Shown here piece after piece: positions 44,356 to 53,441 of a stretch of 64,000 bases of DNA (positions are counted from its first letter, which is position 1; the number at the start of each line of letters is the position of its first letter). A program made the position numbers and the translations under genes. The notes beneath the pieces were generated by a model. That model made no database searches and was not told the DNA's origin. It was given only the letters and a program-made list of their open reading frames with translations. This stretch comes from Ruania albidiflava DSM 18029 (GTDB lineage: Bacteria > Actinomycetota > Actinomycetes > Actinomycetales > Beutenbergiaceae): NCBI RefSeq assembly GCF_000421225.1, contig NZ_ATWL01000006.1:168489-232488 (forward strand). The letters are read 5' to 3'.

Positions 44356-45693
44356 TCAGCCGACGTGTCGACCCGACCAGTACGGACCGTCCGGGAACCG
44401 GAACTCCGCGACCGAGGCCGGCAGCATCTCGGTGTTGTACCCCGGCTCTCCGGTCACCTGGTAGGCCCCACCAGCCACCCGCACCGGGTGCGCAAAGTGC
44501 TCGTGCAGGTGGTCCACGTACTCAGTCAGTCGCCCCTCGCGGGTGCCGGAGATGGCGACGAAGTCCAGCATCGAGGCGTGCTGCACCATCTCGCACAGCC
44601 CCACCCCACCGGCGTGCGGGCAGACCGGCACGTCGAACCGGGCGGCCAGCAGCAGCACAGCGACGATCTCGTTCAGGCTGGCCAGCCGGCCGGCGTCGAG
44701 CTGGCAGAAGTCCATGGCCCCGGCCGCGAGGAACTGCTTGAACATCACCCGGTTGTGGCAGTGCTCACCAGTGGCCACCTTGACCGGCGCGATCCCCTCC
44801 TTGATGGCACGGTGGCCGAGGATGTCGTCCGGGCTGGTCGGCTCCTCCACCCAGTGCAGCCCGAACGGTTCGAGCTGGGTGATCCAGTCGATCGCCGTCG
44901 GCACGTCCCACACCTGGTTCGCGTCGATCATCAACGTGCCTTCAGGGCCGATCGCTTCCCGTGCCAGTGCGCAGCGCCGCAGGTCGTCCTCGAGGTTTCC
45001 GCCGACCTTGAGCTTCACGTGCCCGAACCCCAGCTCGGCCTGCTCACCGATGATCCGCAGCATCTTCTCGTCGGAGTAGCCGAGCCAGCCGGCAGCAGTG
45101 GTGTAGCACGGGTAACCGGTCGCCTCCAGCTGGGCGATCCGCGCGGCCTTGCCCGCCTCCTGGGCGCGCAGCATCTGCACCGCTTGGTCCGGGGTGAGAG
45201 CATCGGCGAGGTAGCGCATGTCGGCGACGTCGACGAGCTCCTCGGGGGTCATGTCCGCGAGCATCCGCCAGACCGGCTTGCCCACGAAGCGCCCGGCCAG
45301 GTCCCAGGCTGCGTTCATCACCGCGGCCAGCGCAAGGTGCACAGCTCCCTTCTCCGGACCGAGCCAGCGCATCTGGGAGTCGTCGGTCAGGCGACGGTAG
45401 GTGCCACCCATGTCGGCGGCCATGGCCGCGACGTCCACCCCGACCAGCCGCGCGGCGATCTGCTCAGCGGCGAGCGCCACGACGTCGTTGCCGCGACCGA
45501 TGGTGAACGTGAGGCCGTATCCGGTCAGCCTCCCCTCGGCGCTGTTGCCGGACCCGGCGCCGGCGGTGCCACTGGTGTGCAGCGTGACGTAGACGGCGGA
45601 GTAGTCGCCGTCCTTGTTCATCGCATCCGAACCGTCCTTGGTCACAGAGGTGGGAAAACGGACGTCCGTGACGTCCACATCGGTGATCTGCAT
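44356..45693 (-). CDS. fucD: L-fuconate dehydratase (enolase superfamily)
   Basis: A 445-residue mandelate racemase/enolase-type enzyme removing water from L-fuconate (or a related acid sugar) to give 2-keto-3-deoxy-L-fuconate. It has the FucD opening VRFPTSVTKDGSDAMNKDGD and the base motif HVKLKVGG. The metal ligands are in MIDANQVWD, WVEEPTSPDD and ATGEHCHNRV, and the second base region is CPHAGGVGLCEM. ATG 45693 has GGAGGAT. Promoter elements lie at 45722-45749. Confidence 0.92.
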   Translation of the reverse strand: MQITDVDVTDVRFPTSVTKDGSDAMNKDGDYSAVYVTLHTSGTAGAGSGNSAEGRLTGYGLTFTIGRGNDVVALAAEQIAARLVGVDVAAMAADMGGTYRRLTDDSQMRWLGPEKGAVHLALAAVMNAAWDLAGRFVGKPVWRMLADMTPEELVDVADMRYLADALTPDQAVQMLRAQEAGKAARIAQLEATGYPCYTTAAGWLGYSDEKMLRIIGEQAELGFGHVKLKVGGNLEDDLRRCALAREAIGPEGTLMIDANQVWDVPTAIDWITQLEPFGLHWVEEPTSPDDILGHRAIKEGIAPVKVATGEHCHNRVMFKQFLAAGAMDFCQLDAGRLASLNEIVAVLLLAARFDVPVCPHAGGVGLCEMVQHASMLDFVAISGTREGRLTEYVDHLHEHFAHPVRVAGGAYQVTGEPGYNTEMLPASVAEFRFPDGPYWSGRHVG

Positions 45694-45721
45694 GCATCCT
45701 CCATCACTGAGCATCCAAGTC

Positions 45722-45749
45722 ATCATACTTTTCCTGCCGTGGCCAGGAA
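45722..45749 (-). promoter_or_regulatory. fucD promoter with operator dyad
   Basis: A good -10, TATGAT (minus strand, 45722-45727), is followed upstream by the perfect dyad TTCCTG-N7-CAGGAA (45731-45749), which covers the spacer and -35 position. This suggests repression by one of the local GntR proteins. Confidence 0.55.
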
Positions 45750-45895
45750 GTCGTCGACGGCGATCCTTGCGTTGTTCAGGGAATTGTCGCGGTTCCAAAC
45801 GGTTCTGCGGCGCGCCAGCGCGAGCTCGCGCCGAGTAGATCTGATTACTTGACGGGCGAATCCGACGAAAGTTCCGCCGTCGCCCTCCGGACCGC

Positions 45896-45917
45896 CTTTG
45901 CCAAAGGTGTTATCTTT
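45896..45917. promoter_or_regulatory. CTTTG/CAAAG repeats before idnO
   Basis: CTTTG-C-CAAAG (45896-45906) overlaps CAAAG-N7-CTTTG (45902-45918 region), giving three alternating half-sites about 80 nt before idnO. Candidate operator; the regulator is unknown. Confidence 0.4.
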
Positions 45918-45994
45918 GTGGGACTGTGGGGACTCACACTGCGGTGCCCAGATGACCGGCCCGCGACGTCGCTCCCGACCTCAAGGTATGCACC

Positions 45995-46768
45995 ATGACC
46001 TCTCCCCTGTTCGACATCACCGGCAAGCTCGCTCTCGTGACCGGATCTTCTCGAGGTCTTGGTCTCGCGCTGGCAACCGGGTTGGCGCAGGCTGGGGCGA
46101 AGGTGGTGCTGCACGGGCGGGACCCGCAGGCGCTGACCGCGGCGAGCGAGGCGGTGGGGCGGGCCGGCTCCGGGGAGCCGGCGCCGACAGTGCGCTTCGA
46201 CGTCACCGACGCCCGGGCGGTGGCCGAGAATCTGGCCGTTCTGGTGACCGAGCACGGGGTACCGGACATCCTGGTGAACAACGCGGGCATCCAGCGCCGC
46301 GCTCCGTTCAACGACTTCGACGCCGAGGACTGGGACGCGGTGATCGCCGGGAACCTGTCCAGCGCCTTCTACGTCTCCCGGCAGATCACCCCCGGGATGG
46401 CCGAACGCGGCAGCGGCAAGGTGATCAACATCGGCTCGGTGATGAGCCAGCTAGCCCGCCAGACCATCGCCCCGTACGGGGCCTCCAAGGGCGGTGTGCT
46501 CATGCTCACCAAGGGGATGGCCGCCGACCTGGCCCGGTACAACATCCAGGTGAACGCGATCTCGCCCGGCTACTTCAAGACCGAGATGAACACGGCCCTG
46601 GTCCAGGACGCGGAGTTCAGCGGGTGGGTGAGCGCCCGCACACCGGCACAGCGCTGGGGCCTGCCCGAAGAGCTGGTCGGCACGCTGATCTTCCTCGCCT
46701 CGGACGCCTCCGCCTACGTCTCCGGTCAGAACATCTTCGTCGATGGCGGTATGACCGCGATCGTCTGA
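45995..46768 (+). CDS. idnO: Gluconate 5-dehydrogenase (SDR), IdnO-like
   Basis: A 257-residue short-chain dehydrogenase: cofactor motif TGSSRGLGLALATG, NNAGIQRRAP, catalytic Ser then YGASK (YxxxK), and SPGYFKTEMN. It interconverts gluconate and 5-ketogluconate with NAD(P)H, or a related 3-deoxy-keto acid (KduD-type). Length is normal. It is the first gene of a three-gene run with idnD and a 2-hydroxyacid dehydrogenase. Confidence 0.88.
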   Translation: MTSPLFDITGKLALVTGSSRGLGLALATGLAQAGAKVVLHGRDPQALTAASEAVGRAGSGEPAPTVRFDVTDARAVAENLAVLVTEHGVPDILVNNAGIQRRAPFNDFDAEDWDAVIAGNLSSAFYVSRQITPGMAERGSGKVINIGSVMSQLARQTIAPYGASKGGVLMLTKGMAADLARYNIQVNAISPGYFKTEMNTALVQDAEFSGWVSARTPAQRWGLPEELVGTLIFLASDASAYVSGQNIFVDGGMTAIV

Positions 46769-46810
46769 TCCTTTCCGACCCGAACCGCACGTCTAGCAAG
46801 GACCCCCGCC

Positions 46811-47833
46811 ATGCGCGCCATCGTCATCAACGGCAAAGAAGACCTCACTCTCGCCGAGCTGCCCGTACCGGAGCCGGGCCCGGGTCAGGTTCGTATCCGC
46901 ACTGCCTACGTCGGCATCTGCGGCTCTGACCTGCACTACTACTACGAGGGTGCCAACGGCGCGTTCGTGATCCGAGAACCGCTCGTCCCGGGGCACGAGA
47001 TGTCCGGGACGGTGGACGCCGACCCCTCCGGCACCCTGGCGCCGGGCACACCGGTGACCGTGCATCCGGCGACGTTCGGCGAGAAGCTGCCCTACCTCGC
47101 GGACGCACCGCACCTGTGGCCGAACGGGGCGTACCTGGGCAGTGCCTCCACCTGGCCGCACACCCAGGGCGCCGCGGCCGAGTACTTCCTCGTCGATGCC
47201 GCCATGGTGCGCACCCTTCCGGAGGGGCTGCCGTTGCAGCGAGCGGCCCTGGCAGAACCGCTGGCGGTGGGTCTGCACGGCATCGCGCTGGCCGGTGGGG
47301 TGGCCGACCAGCGGGTGCTGGTGACCGGCGCCGGCGCGATCGGGCTGGTCACGGCAGCCGCTGCAGTAGCGCTCGGCGCCGCGGAGGTGACCAGCACCGA
47401 CGTGCTCGGAGGACCACTGGCCCGCGCGCGGCAGCTCGGCGTGGCGCACACAGTGGACGTGACCTCGCAGGAGCTGCCCGCCGAAGCGTTCGACGTGGTG
47501 CTGGAGTGCTCAGGTGTGCCTGCCTCGATCAACGCAGCGTTCGTGGCTGCTCGCCGCGCTGGTACCTACGTGCAGGTGGGGATGGTCCCGAACGCGCCGT
47601 CCGGGATCAACCTCGCACCGATGATCTCCAAGGAGCTGACCGTGCGGGGCTCGTTCCGGTTCAACGACGAGATCGATGCCGCGGTCGAGATGCTCGCCGC
47701 TCACCCGCAGATCGAGCACGTGCTCACCCACACCTTTCCGGCTACGGACGCTGTGGCTGCGTTCGCCACCGCCAAGGACTCCGACGCCTCCGGCAAGGTC
47801 CTGCTCGACCTGACCACCGACCACACCGCCTGA
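46811..47833 (+). CDS. idnD: L-idonate 5-dehydrogenase (zinc MDR family)
   Basis: A 340-residue medium-chain dehydrogenase. YVGICGSDLHYYYEG contains the catalytic zinc Cys and matches the IdnD type, followed by VPGHEMSG and the cofactor motif VTGAGAIGLVTA. The four-cysteine structural zinc lobe is absent, replaced by FGEKLPYLADAPHLWPNGAYLG. It oxidises L-idonate to 5-ketogluconate, which idnO then reduces. Confidence 0.88.
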   Translation: MRAIVINGKEDLTLAELPVPEPGPGQVRIRTAYVGICGSDLHYYYEGANGAFVIREPLVPGHEMSGTVDADPSGTLAPGTPVTVHPATFGEKLPYLADAPHLWPNGAYLGSASTWPHTQGAAAEYFLVDAAMVRTLPEGLPLQRAALAEPLAVGLHGIALAGGVADQRVLVTGAGAIGLVTAAAAVALGAAEVTSTDVLGGPLARARQLGVAHTVDVTSQELPAEAFDVVLECSGVPASINAAFVAARRAGTYVQVGMVPNAPSGINLAPMISKELTVRGSFRFNDEIDAAVEMLAAHPQIEHVLTHTFPATDAVAAFATAKDSDASGKVLLDLTTDHTA

Positions 47834-47845
47834 AGGGCACCTGCG

Positions 47846-48820
47846 ATGAAGATCGTCATCACCGACTGCGACCACGCCACCATCGACGCCGAGCAGGAAG
47901 CGGCCGACGCTGCGGGCCACGAGCTCGTGCTCACCCAGTCCGCCACCGAGGAGGAGGTGATCGCCAACGCTTCCGGGGCCGACGCCCTGGTGGTGCAGTA
48001 CGCGCCGATCACCGCCGCTGTGCTGGATGCTCTGCCCTCGGTCCGGGCCGTGGGCCGTTACGGCGTGGGGGTGGACACTGTGGACGTCGATGCCGCGACC
48101 CAGCGAGGCGTGGCCGTGTGCAACGTGCCCGACTACGGCACCGAAGCAGTCTCCGACCATGCGATCGCCCTGGCGCTGGCGACCGTCCGCGGCCTGCGCG
48201 TGCTGGACCGCGAGGCGCGCAGCGGGGCGCCTGACCTGCAGCAGGCGACCCCGATCCAGCAGCTGTCCACGCTGCGCTTCGGGGTACTCGGCTTCGGCCG
48301 CATCGGGCAAGCCACTGCACGCAAGGCAGCAGGCATCGGGTTCGACGTGGCGGTGACCGACATCCGGCTGGAGGCGGGCACCAGCACCGAGCAGGGCTGG
48401 CCGGTACTGACCCAGGCCGAGCTGCTCGAGCGCAGTGACGTGCTGTCCGTGCACACGCCGCTGGATGCCAGCACGCAGCACCTGCTGAATGCCGAGACGC
48501 TGGCCCGGCTGCCCGCAGGGGCGACCGTGGTGAACACCGCCCGCGGCGGTGTGGTGGACACCGACGCGATCGCTGCAGCTCTGGCGTCCGGTCACCTGCA
48601 GGGCGCAGGACTGGACGTGTTCGAGGACGAGCCGCTGCCCGCAGACCACCCGCTGACCACGTTCGAGCGGTGCATCCTCACGCCGCACGCCGCCTTCTAC
48701 ACCGAGCAGTCCTACACCGAGCTGAAGCGCCGCACGGTGCAGAACGTGATCGACGTGCTCGCCGGCACCGAGCCGCAGAACATCCTGAACCCCGAGGTGC
48801 TGCAGACCCGGTGGCACTGA
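47846..48820 (+). CDS. D-2-hydroxyacid dehydrogenase family protein
   Basis: A 324-residue enzyme of the CtBP/phosphoglycerate dehydrogenase group. The NAD motif is GVLGFGRIGQAT, and the catalytic Arg, Glu and His lie in NTARGGVVDT, LDVFEDEPLP and LTPHAAFYTEQS. It starts 12 nt after idnD, so it is probably co-transcribed; a role reducing a 2-keto sugar acid or glyoxylate-type product is likely but not proven. Confidence 0.88.
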   Translation: MKIVITDCDHATIDAEQEAADAAGHELVLTQSATEEEVIANASGADALVVQYAPITAAVLDALPSVRAVGRYGVGVDTVDVDAATQRGVAVCNVPDYGTEAVSDHAIALALATVRGLRVLDREARSGAPDLQQATPIQQLSTLRFGVLGFGRIGQATARKAAGIGFDVAVTDIRLEAGTSTEQGWPVLTQAELLERSDVLSVHTPLDASTQHLLNAETLARLPAGATVVNTARGGVVDTDAIAAALASGHLQGAGLDVFEDEPLPADHPLTTFERCILTPHAAFYTEQSYTELKRRTVQNVIDVLAGTEPQNILNPEVLQTRWH

Positions 48821-48829
48821 GACCCACCA

Positions 48830-48893
48830 CTCGCGAACGCCCCCTTGTGCGGCAAAACCCGGTCCCGCCGCCGCACACGGGAGCGTTCGCGAG
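48830..48893. repeat. Long palindrome, REP-like (copy 2)
   Basis: Arms 48830-48853 and 48870-48893 (24 nt each) are complementary at 22 positions around a 16-nt loop. The outer 11 bp CTCGCGAACGC are perfect. It shares a core with the palindrome at 34361-34416. It lies between two genes read in the same direction and has no U-tract. Confidence 0.8.
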
Positions 48894-48923
48894 AACGGGG
48901 ACGTGAGCCCAGTCACACTACGT

Positions 48924-48954
48924 TGCACTCAGTGCATCGTTGCACTTAGTGTAA
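48924..48954. promoter_or_regulatory. Tandem TetR operators
   Basis: TGCACT-C-AGTGCA (48924-48936) is a perfect dyad and TTGCACT-T-AGTGTAA (48940-48954) a near-perfect one, with centres 17 nt apart, ending 4 nt before the tetR start. They fit autorepression by the TetR protein. Confidence 0.65.
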
Positions 48955-48958
48955 TCCC

Positions 48959-49609
48959 GTGACCGAACCAGCCACCGATCGTCGCGCCGCGCTGAAGGAG
49001 CGCTCCCGCCAGGCGATCGTCCGGGCGGCCGCGGAGCTGATGGATGAAACTGGCGGCACGGCGTTCACCGTCGACGAGCTCGCGGAGCGGGCGGACGTCA
49101 GCCGGCGCACAGTGTTCAACCACTTCGCGTCCCTGGAGGACGTGTTCGCCGAGGTCTGTGCCGAAGTTCTCGGTGAGCTGATCGAGAAGCTGGCCGTACC
49201 GATCGATGCAGCCGCAACCGGCGGACCCACCACCGAGCCCGGTCCCGCGATGCTGGACGAGCTCGCGGAGGTGGTGCGCAGCACCGACCTGGTCACCCCG
49301 ATGGCCTACCTGACCCGCACGCTCGGCGGCACGGACGCCGGCGGCCCGTGGCACGCGAACCTGCTCACCCGAGCCCTGAGCCAGGTGGGGGAAGGTTTGA
49401 CCGCCGTGCTCCGCCGTCGCCATCCGGGGGCTGACCCGCTCGACCTGCAGCTGCTGGTCAGCGCCTTCACCGGCGGCGTTCTCGTCTGCCACGCGCACTG
49501 GTGGGAGCGCACCGGCGCAGCCGATGACGACGCCTCCCGCGCCGTGTGGGCCGAGCTGCTCGACCGCCTCATCCACCAGCTGCGCACCGGGTTCGCCAGC
49601 ACCCGCTGA
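48959..49609 (+). CDS. TetR family transcriptional regulator
   Basis: A 216-residue regulator with HTH VDELAERADVSRRTVFNHFA in the N-terminal 60 residues and a divergent helical ligand domain. GTG 48959 is used; the operators directly before it suggest a very short leader. It lies 61 nt upstream of the MMPL transporter gene, which is its probable target. Confidence 0.9.
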   Translation: MTEPATDRRAALKERSRQAIVRAAAELMDETGGTAFTVDELAERADVSRRTVFNHFASLEDVFAEVCAEVLGELIEKLAVPIDAAATGGPTTEPGPAMLDELAEVVRSTDLVTPMAYLTRTLGGTDAGGPWHANLLTRALSQVGEGLTAVLRRRHPGADPLDLQLLVSAFTGGVLVCHAHWWERTGAADDDASRAVWAELLDRLIHQLRTGFASTR

Positions 49610-49670
49610 CCCCGGCTCAGCCGCAGCACACCCTCACCTGCACACCCACCAGCACCGAAGGACCGCACTG

Positions 49671-52226
49671 ATGGCTGAACTCCTGTACCGTCTTGGCCGC
49701 GCGGCCGCACGCCGCGTCTGGGCCGTGCTCGCCGCCTGGGCGGCCGTCGCGATCGCGGTCGGCGTCGCGTTCGCCGTCGGCGCCGGCACCCTCTCCGACT
49801 CCATCGACATCCCCGGTACGCCCACTGCGGAGGTCACCGAGCGGTTGCAGACCGAGTTCCCCGCGGCCTCCGGCGGCAGTGGCTCGATCGTGGCCACCAC
49901 CTCCGACGGTGAGGCGTTCACCGAGGAGCAGCAGACCGAGATCGCCGACCTGGTCGGACAAGCCGAAGAGGTCGACGGCGTAGCTTCCGTGATCGACCCG
50001 TTCGCTACCGAGGCAGTACGCAGCCAGCAGGCGGACGAGCTCACCGAGGGCCGCACCGAGGCCGAGGCTGGTCAGGCAGAGCTCGCCGACCAGCAGGAAC
50101 AGCTCGAGGCCGCCCGCGCCGAGCTCGAAGGACAGCAGGAACAGCTGGAGGCCGCCCGCGCACAGGCCGAGGAGGACGGGTCCATCGCCTACGTCGGGCC
50201 AGAGCTGGACGCCCAGCTGGAGGAGATCAGCCAGGGCCTGGCAGAGATGGACGCCCAGCAGCAGGAGCTGGAGCAGGGCGCGAGCGAGGTCGCTGCCCAG
50301 CTGCAGCAGATCGAGCTCGGGCAGCGGATGCTGGACCTGACCGACGGCGTCCAGCAGGTCTCCGACGACGGTTCTGCGGCGGTCATCCCGGTCACCTTCG
50401 ACGACCCCGCCTTCGAGGTGCCGCAGGAGACCAAGGACGCCCTGGTCGCACTGTTCGAGGACAACCCGATCGACGGTGTGCAGGTCGACTTCTCCACCGA
50501 GATCGTGCAGGGAATCCCCTCGATCCTCGGCGTCGGCGAGGCGGTCGGCGTGCTGGTGGCTGCCGTGGTGCTGCTGGTGATGCTCGGCTCCCTGGTAGCG
50601 GCCGGGCTGCCGATCCTGAACGCCCTGATCGGGGTGGCGATCAGCGCCCTCGGTGCGCTCTCGCTGTCCAGCGTGGTGGACATGGTGTCGGTGACGCCGA
50701 TCCTCGGGGTGATGCTCGGCCTCGCGGTAGGGATCGACTACTCGCTGTTCATCATCAACCGGCACCGCCAGCAGCTCAAGGACGGCTTCGAGCTGGAGGA
50801 GTCCATCGGACTGGCGAACGGCACCTCCGGCAACGCCGTGGTGTTCGCCGGGATCACCGTGCTGATCGCACTGGTGGCGCTGAACGTCACCGGTATCCCG
50901 TTCCTCGGCCTGATGGGTACGGTCGGCGCGGTGAGCATCGCAGTGGCGGTGCTGGTGGCGATCACCCTCACCCCGGCGTGGTTGAAGCTGATCGGCATGC
51001 GGGCGCTCTCCCGGCGGGAGCGCGCCCGGCTCGCCCAGGCCAGCGGAGCCGCTGACGGCGCCGCGGCTTCCGGCGGCGCCGCCAAGGCCACGCCGAAGCC
51101 GATGTCCACCCTCAGCGCCGTCGCCCGGGCCGTGCTCGGTATCGCCGCTCTGGTGGTGATCGCCATCCCGGCGCTGGACCTGCGGCTGAACCTGCCGGAC
51201 GGGTCCTCCGAGCCGCACGACTCCACCCAGTACCAGGCGTACACCACCATCGCGGAGAAGTTCGGCGAGGGGATGAACGGCCCGCTGCTGGTGGTCGCCG
51301 ACCTGCCGGACCCGGTCGGTGAGGAGGAGCTGCCCGCCGAGCAGCTGGCGATCGGTGAACAGCTGATCGCCGAGGACGACGTCGCCGCAGTGGCCCCGTT
51401 CGGCGCCTCCACCGACGGCACAGTGCTCGGCTTACAGGTGATCCCCGCCGAGGGCCCGACCGCCGAGTCCACCGACGAGCTCGTGCACGACCTGCGCACG
51501 CTGGACCTCGAGGGAGACGTGAGCATCGCCGTCGCCGGGCAGGCCAGCGGCAACATCGACATCTCGGACAAGCTGGCCGAGGCGCTGCCGGTCTACCTGG
51601 CCGTGGTGGTGGGCCTGTCCCTGCTCATCCTGATCCTGGTGTTCCGGTCCATCCTGGTGCCGGTCATCGCCACCGCCGGGTTCATCCTGTCCTACTTCGC
51701 CGCGCTCGGCGGGGTGGTGGCGATCTACCAGTGGGGCTGGCTGTCTGCGATCTTCGGGGTGGAGAGTCCCGGCCCGATCCTGAACTTCCTGCCCACGATC
51801 CTGGTCGGCATCCTGTTCGGGCTGGCGATGGACTACATGCTCTTCCTCGGCACCGGCATGCGGGAGGCGTACGCCCACGGGGCACCGGCCCGGCTGGCGG
51901 TGGCCCGCGGCTTCCGGGCCGGCCGCTCGGTGGTGACCGCAGCAGCGATCATCATGGTCAGCGTCTTCGGCGGGTTCATCTTCGCCGAGTCGGCGATGAT
52001 CCGCCCGATCGGGTTCGCCCTCGCCTTCGGCGTGCTGGTGGACGCGTTCGTGGTGCGGATGCTGATCGTGCCGGCGTTGATGCACCTGTTCGGGCGCGGT
52101 GCCTGGTGGCTGCCCCGCTGGCTGGACAAGATCCTGCCGGACGTGGACGTGGAGGGCGCGAAGCTGGAGCGCCGGCACCCGCACGAGGCTGAGGCGGAGC
52201 CCGCCGAGGAGACGGCGAGCGTCTGA
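49671..52226 (+). CDS. MMPL/RND family transporter (YdfJ type)
   Basis: An 851-residue membrane pump. Helix 1 is near residues 15-40, an extracytoplasmic domain follows, and helix blocks near 280-470 and 620-820 carry the MMPL signatures GLAVGIDYSLFIINRHR and GLAMDYMLFLGTGMREA (proton-relay Asp-Tyr pairs). Unusually, residues about 125-220 form a long coiled coil with an internal QEQLEAAR repeat. ATG 49671 has GAAGGA. The substrate could be a lipid or drug; TetR control favours a drug or detergent role. Confidence 0.9.
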   Translation: MAELLYRLGRAAARRVWAVLAAWAAVAIAVGVAFAVGAGTLSDSIDIPGTPTAEVTERLQTEFPAASGGSGSIVATTSDGEAFTEEQQTEIADLVGQAEEVDGVASVIDPFATEAVRSQQADELTEGRTEAEAGQAELADQQEQLEAARAELEGQQEQLEAARAQAEEDGSIAYVGPELDAQLEEISQGLAEMDAQQQELEQGASEVAAQLQQIELGQRMLDLTDGVQQVSDDGSAAVIPVTFDDPAFEVPQETKDALVALFEDNPIDGVQVDFSTEIVQGIPSILGVGEAVGVLVAAVVLLVMLGSLVAAGLPILNALIGVAISALGALSLSSVVDMVSVTPILGVMLGLAVGIDYSLFIINRHRQQLKDGFELEESIGLANGTSGNAVVFAGITVLIALVALNVTGIPFLGLMGTVGAVSIAVAVLVAITLTPAWLKLIGMRALSRRERARLAQASGAADGAAASGGAAKATPKPMSTLSAVARAVLGIAALVVIAIPALDLRLNLPDGSSEPHDSTQYQAYTTIAEKFGEGMNGPLLVVADLPDPVGEEELPAEQLAIGEQLIAEDDVAAVAPFGASTDGTVLGLQVIPAEGPTAESTDELVHDLRTLDLEGDVSIAVAGQASGNIDISDKLAEALPVYLAVVVGLSLLILILVFRSILVPVIATAGFILSYFAALGGVVAIYQWGWLSAIFGVESPGPILNFLPTILVGILFGLAMDYMLFLGTGMREAYAHGAPARLAVARGFRAGRSVVTAAAIIMVSVFGGFIFAESAMIRPIGFALAFGVLVDAFVVRMLIVPALMHLFGRGAWWLPRWLDKILPDVDVEGAKLERRHPHEAEAEPAEETASV

Positions 52227-52286
52227 CCATCAGCGTCACGCAGAAGCGGTCACCCGTGACCGTTCTGTATTGACACTGATCGTGGA

Positions 52287-53441
52287 CTACCGCTTCGGCC
52301 AGTGCCAGGCGGGCTGGTCCAGCGGCCCCTCCCGCCCTGCGACCACGGTCTCCCCCGCGTCCAGCTCGAGCTCGTGGCGAGTGACGCCGTCGCTGCCGAG
52401 CGCCTCGGCAAGCAGCTCGGAGTGGGTGACCACCACCAGCTGGGAGTCCTGCGCTGCCCGCCGCATCAGCTCCGCGAGCGCCGGCAGCAGGTCGGGGTGC
52501 AGGCTGGTCTCCGGTTCGTTCAGCACCAGCAGCTCCGGTGGTCGCGGGCTGAGCAGCGCGGCCACCCAGAGCAGGTAGCGCAGCGTGCCGTCGGACAGCT
52601 CGGCCGCGCTCAGCTCACGCAGCAGACCCGGGCGAGACAGCTGCACCACGAAACGACCGCCGTCGACCTGGACCCTGACTGTCGCACCAGGGAAGGCGAG
52701 CGCGACGGCCTGGTCGATCTCCTCCCCACGGCCAAGCTCCCGAGCGGTGGCCAGCGCTGCGGCCAGGTCGGCGCCGTCGTGGGCGAGCGCCATCGTACGG
52801 GTACCGACCTGCGCCTGCCGGGCGGGAGCGTCGGCGTCGGTGCGCAGGTGGTCGTAGAACCGCCAGCCACGCAGTCGTTCGCGCATCGCGACGATCTCCG
52901 GGGCGCCGGTGGGGTCGACCACCTCGGAAAGCATCGAGTCGAAGGTGCGCAACGTGGCGACCTGGTCCCAGTCACCGCTGCTGTCGCGGACCCGCACTGC
53001 TGGTCCGCGGCGTTCGGCGAGCACGGCGCCGGGGCGGGCCAGCGGCCCGGAGAAGATCTGCTCGGTCTTGATCTCCGGGTCGTGAGCGAAGGCGCTCCCG
53101 CCCTCCTGCGGCAGGCCCAGGTCGACGGCGTAGCCCAGGTCGTCGTTGCTGGCGAACCCCAGGCGCAGGGCTGCTGGGGCATTGCGCACCGTTGGTTGCG
53201 CGGGCCCGTCGCGGTGGCGGGTGCCCTGCTCCGGGCCGGCCCACAGGGTGGAGGTCAGGCCGCCCTCTCGGGCCAGGGCGCCGACCGCGCCGCCGAGGGC
53301 GCACTCGGCGAGCAGCCGGAGCGAGCGGTACAGGCCGGACTTGCCGGTGCCGTTACCGCCGGTGACCACAGTGAGCCGGCCGAAGTCGAGCACCAGGCTG
53401 CGCAGCGAGCGGTAGCCGGCAACCGCGACAGTGTCGATCAT
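52287..53441 (-). CDS. AAA family ATPase (RecF/OLD-like)
   Basis: A 384-residue ABC-type ATPase: Walker A VVTGGNGTGKSGL, signature LSDGTLRYLLW, Walker B LLVLNEPETSLHPDLL and the His switch VVVTHSELL. It has no nuclease domain. Such proteins are found alone or in defence and repair loci. It is the last gene of an operon with two small P-loop proteins (4-nt overlap). Confidence 0.88.
   Translation of the reverse strand: MIDTVAVAGYRSLRSLVLDFGRLTVVTGGNGTGKSGLYRSLRLLAECALGGAVGALAREGGLTSTLWAGPEQGTRHRDGPAQPTVRNAPAALRLGFASNDDLGYAVDLGLPQEGGSAFAHDPEIKTEQIFSGPLARPGAVLAERRGPAVRVRDSSGDWDQVATLRTFDSMLSEVVDPTGAPEIVAMRERLRGWRFYDHLRTDADAPARQAQVGTRTMALAHDGADLAAALATARELGRGEEIDQAVALAFPGATVRVQVDGGRFVVQLSRPGLLRELSAAELSDGTLRYLLWVAALLSPRPPELLVLNEPETSLHPDLLPALAELMRRAAQDSQLVVVTHSELLAEALGSDGVTRHELELDAGETVVAGREGPLDQPAWHWPKR

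Larger units (their letters stand above)
45694..45994. other. Divergent intergenic region fucD-idnO (301 nt)
   Basis: Holds the fucD promoter and operator at 45722-45749 and CTTTG repeats at 45896-45917 on the idnO side. Nothing else was recognised. Confidence 0.6.
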
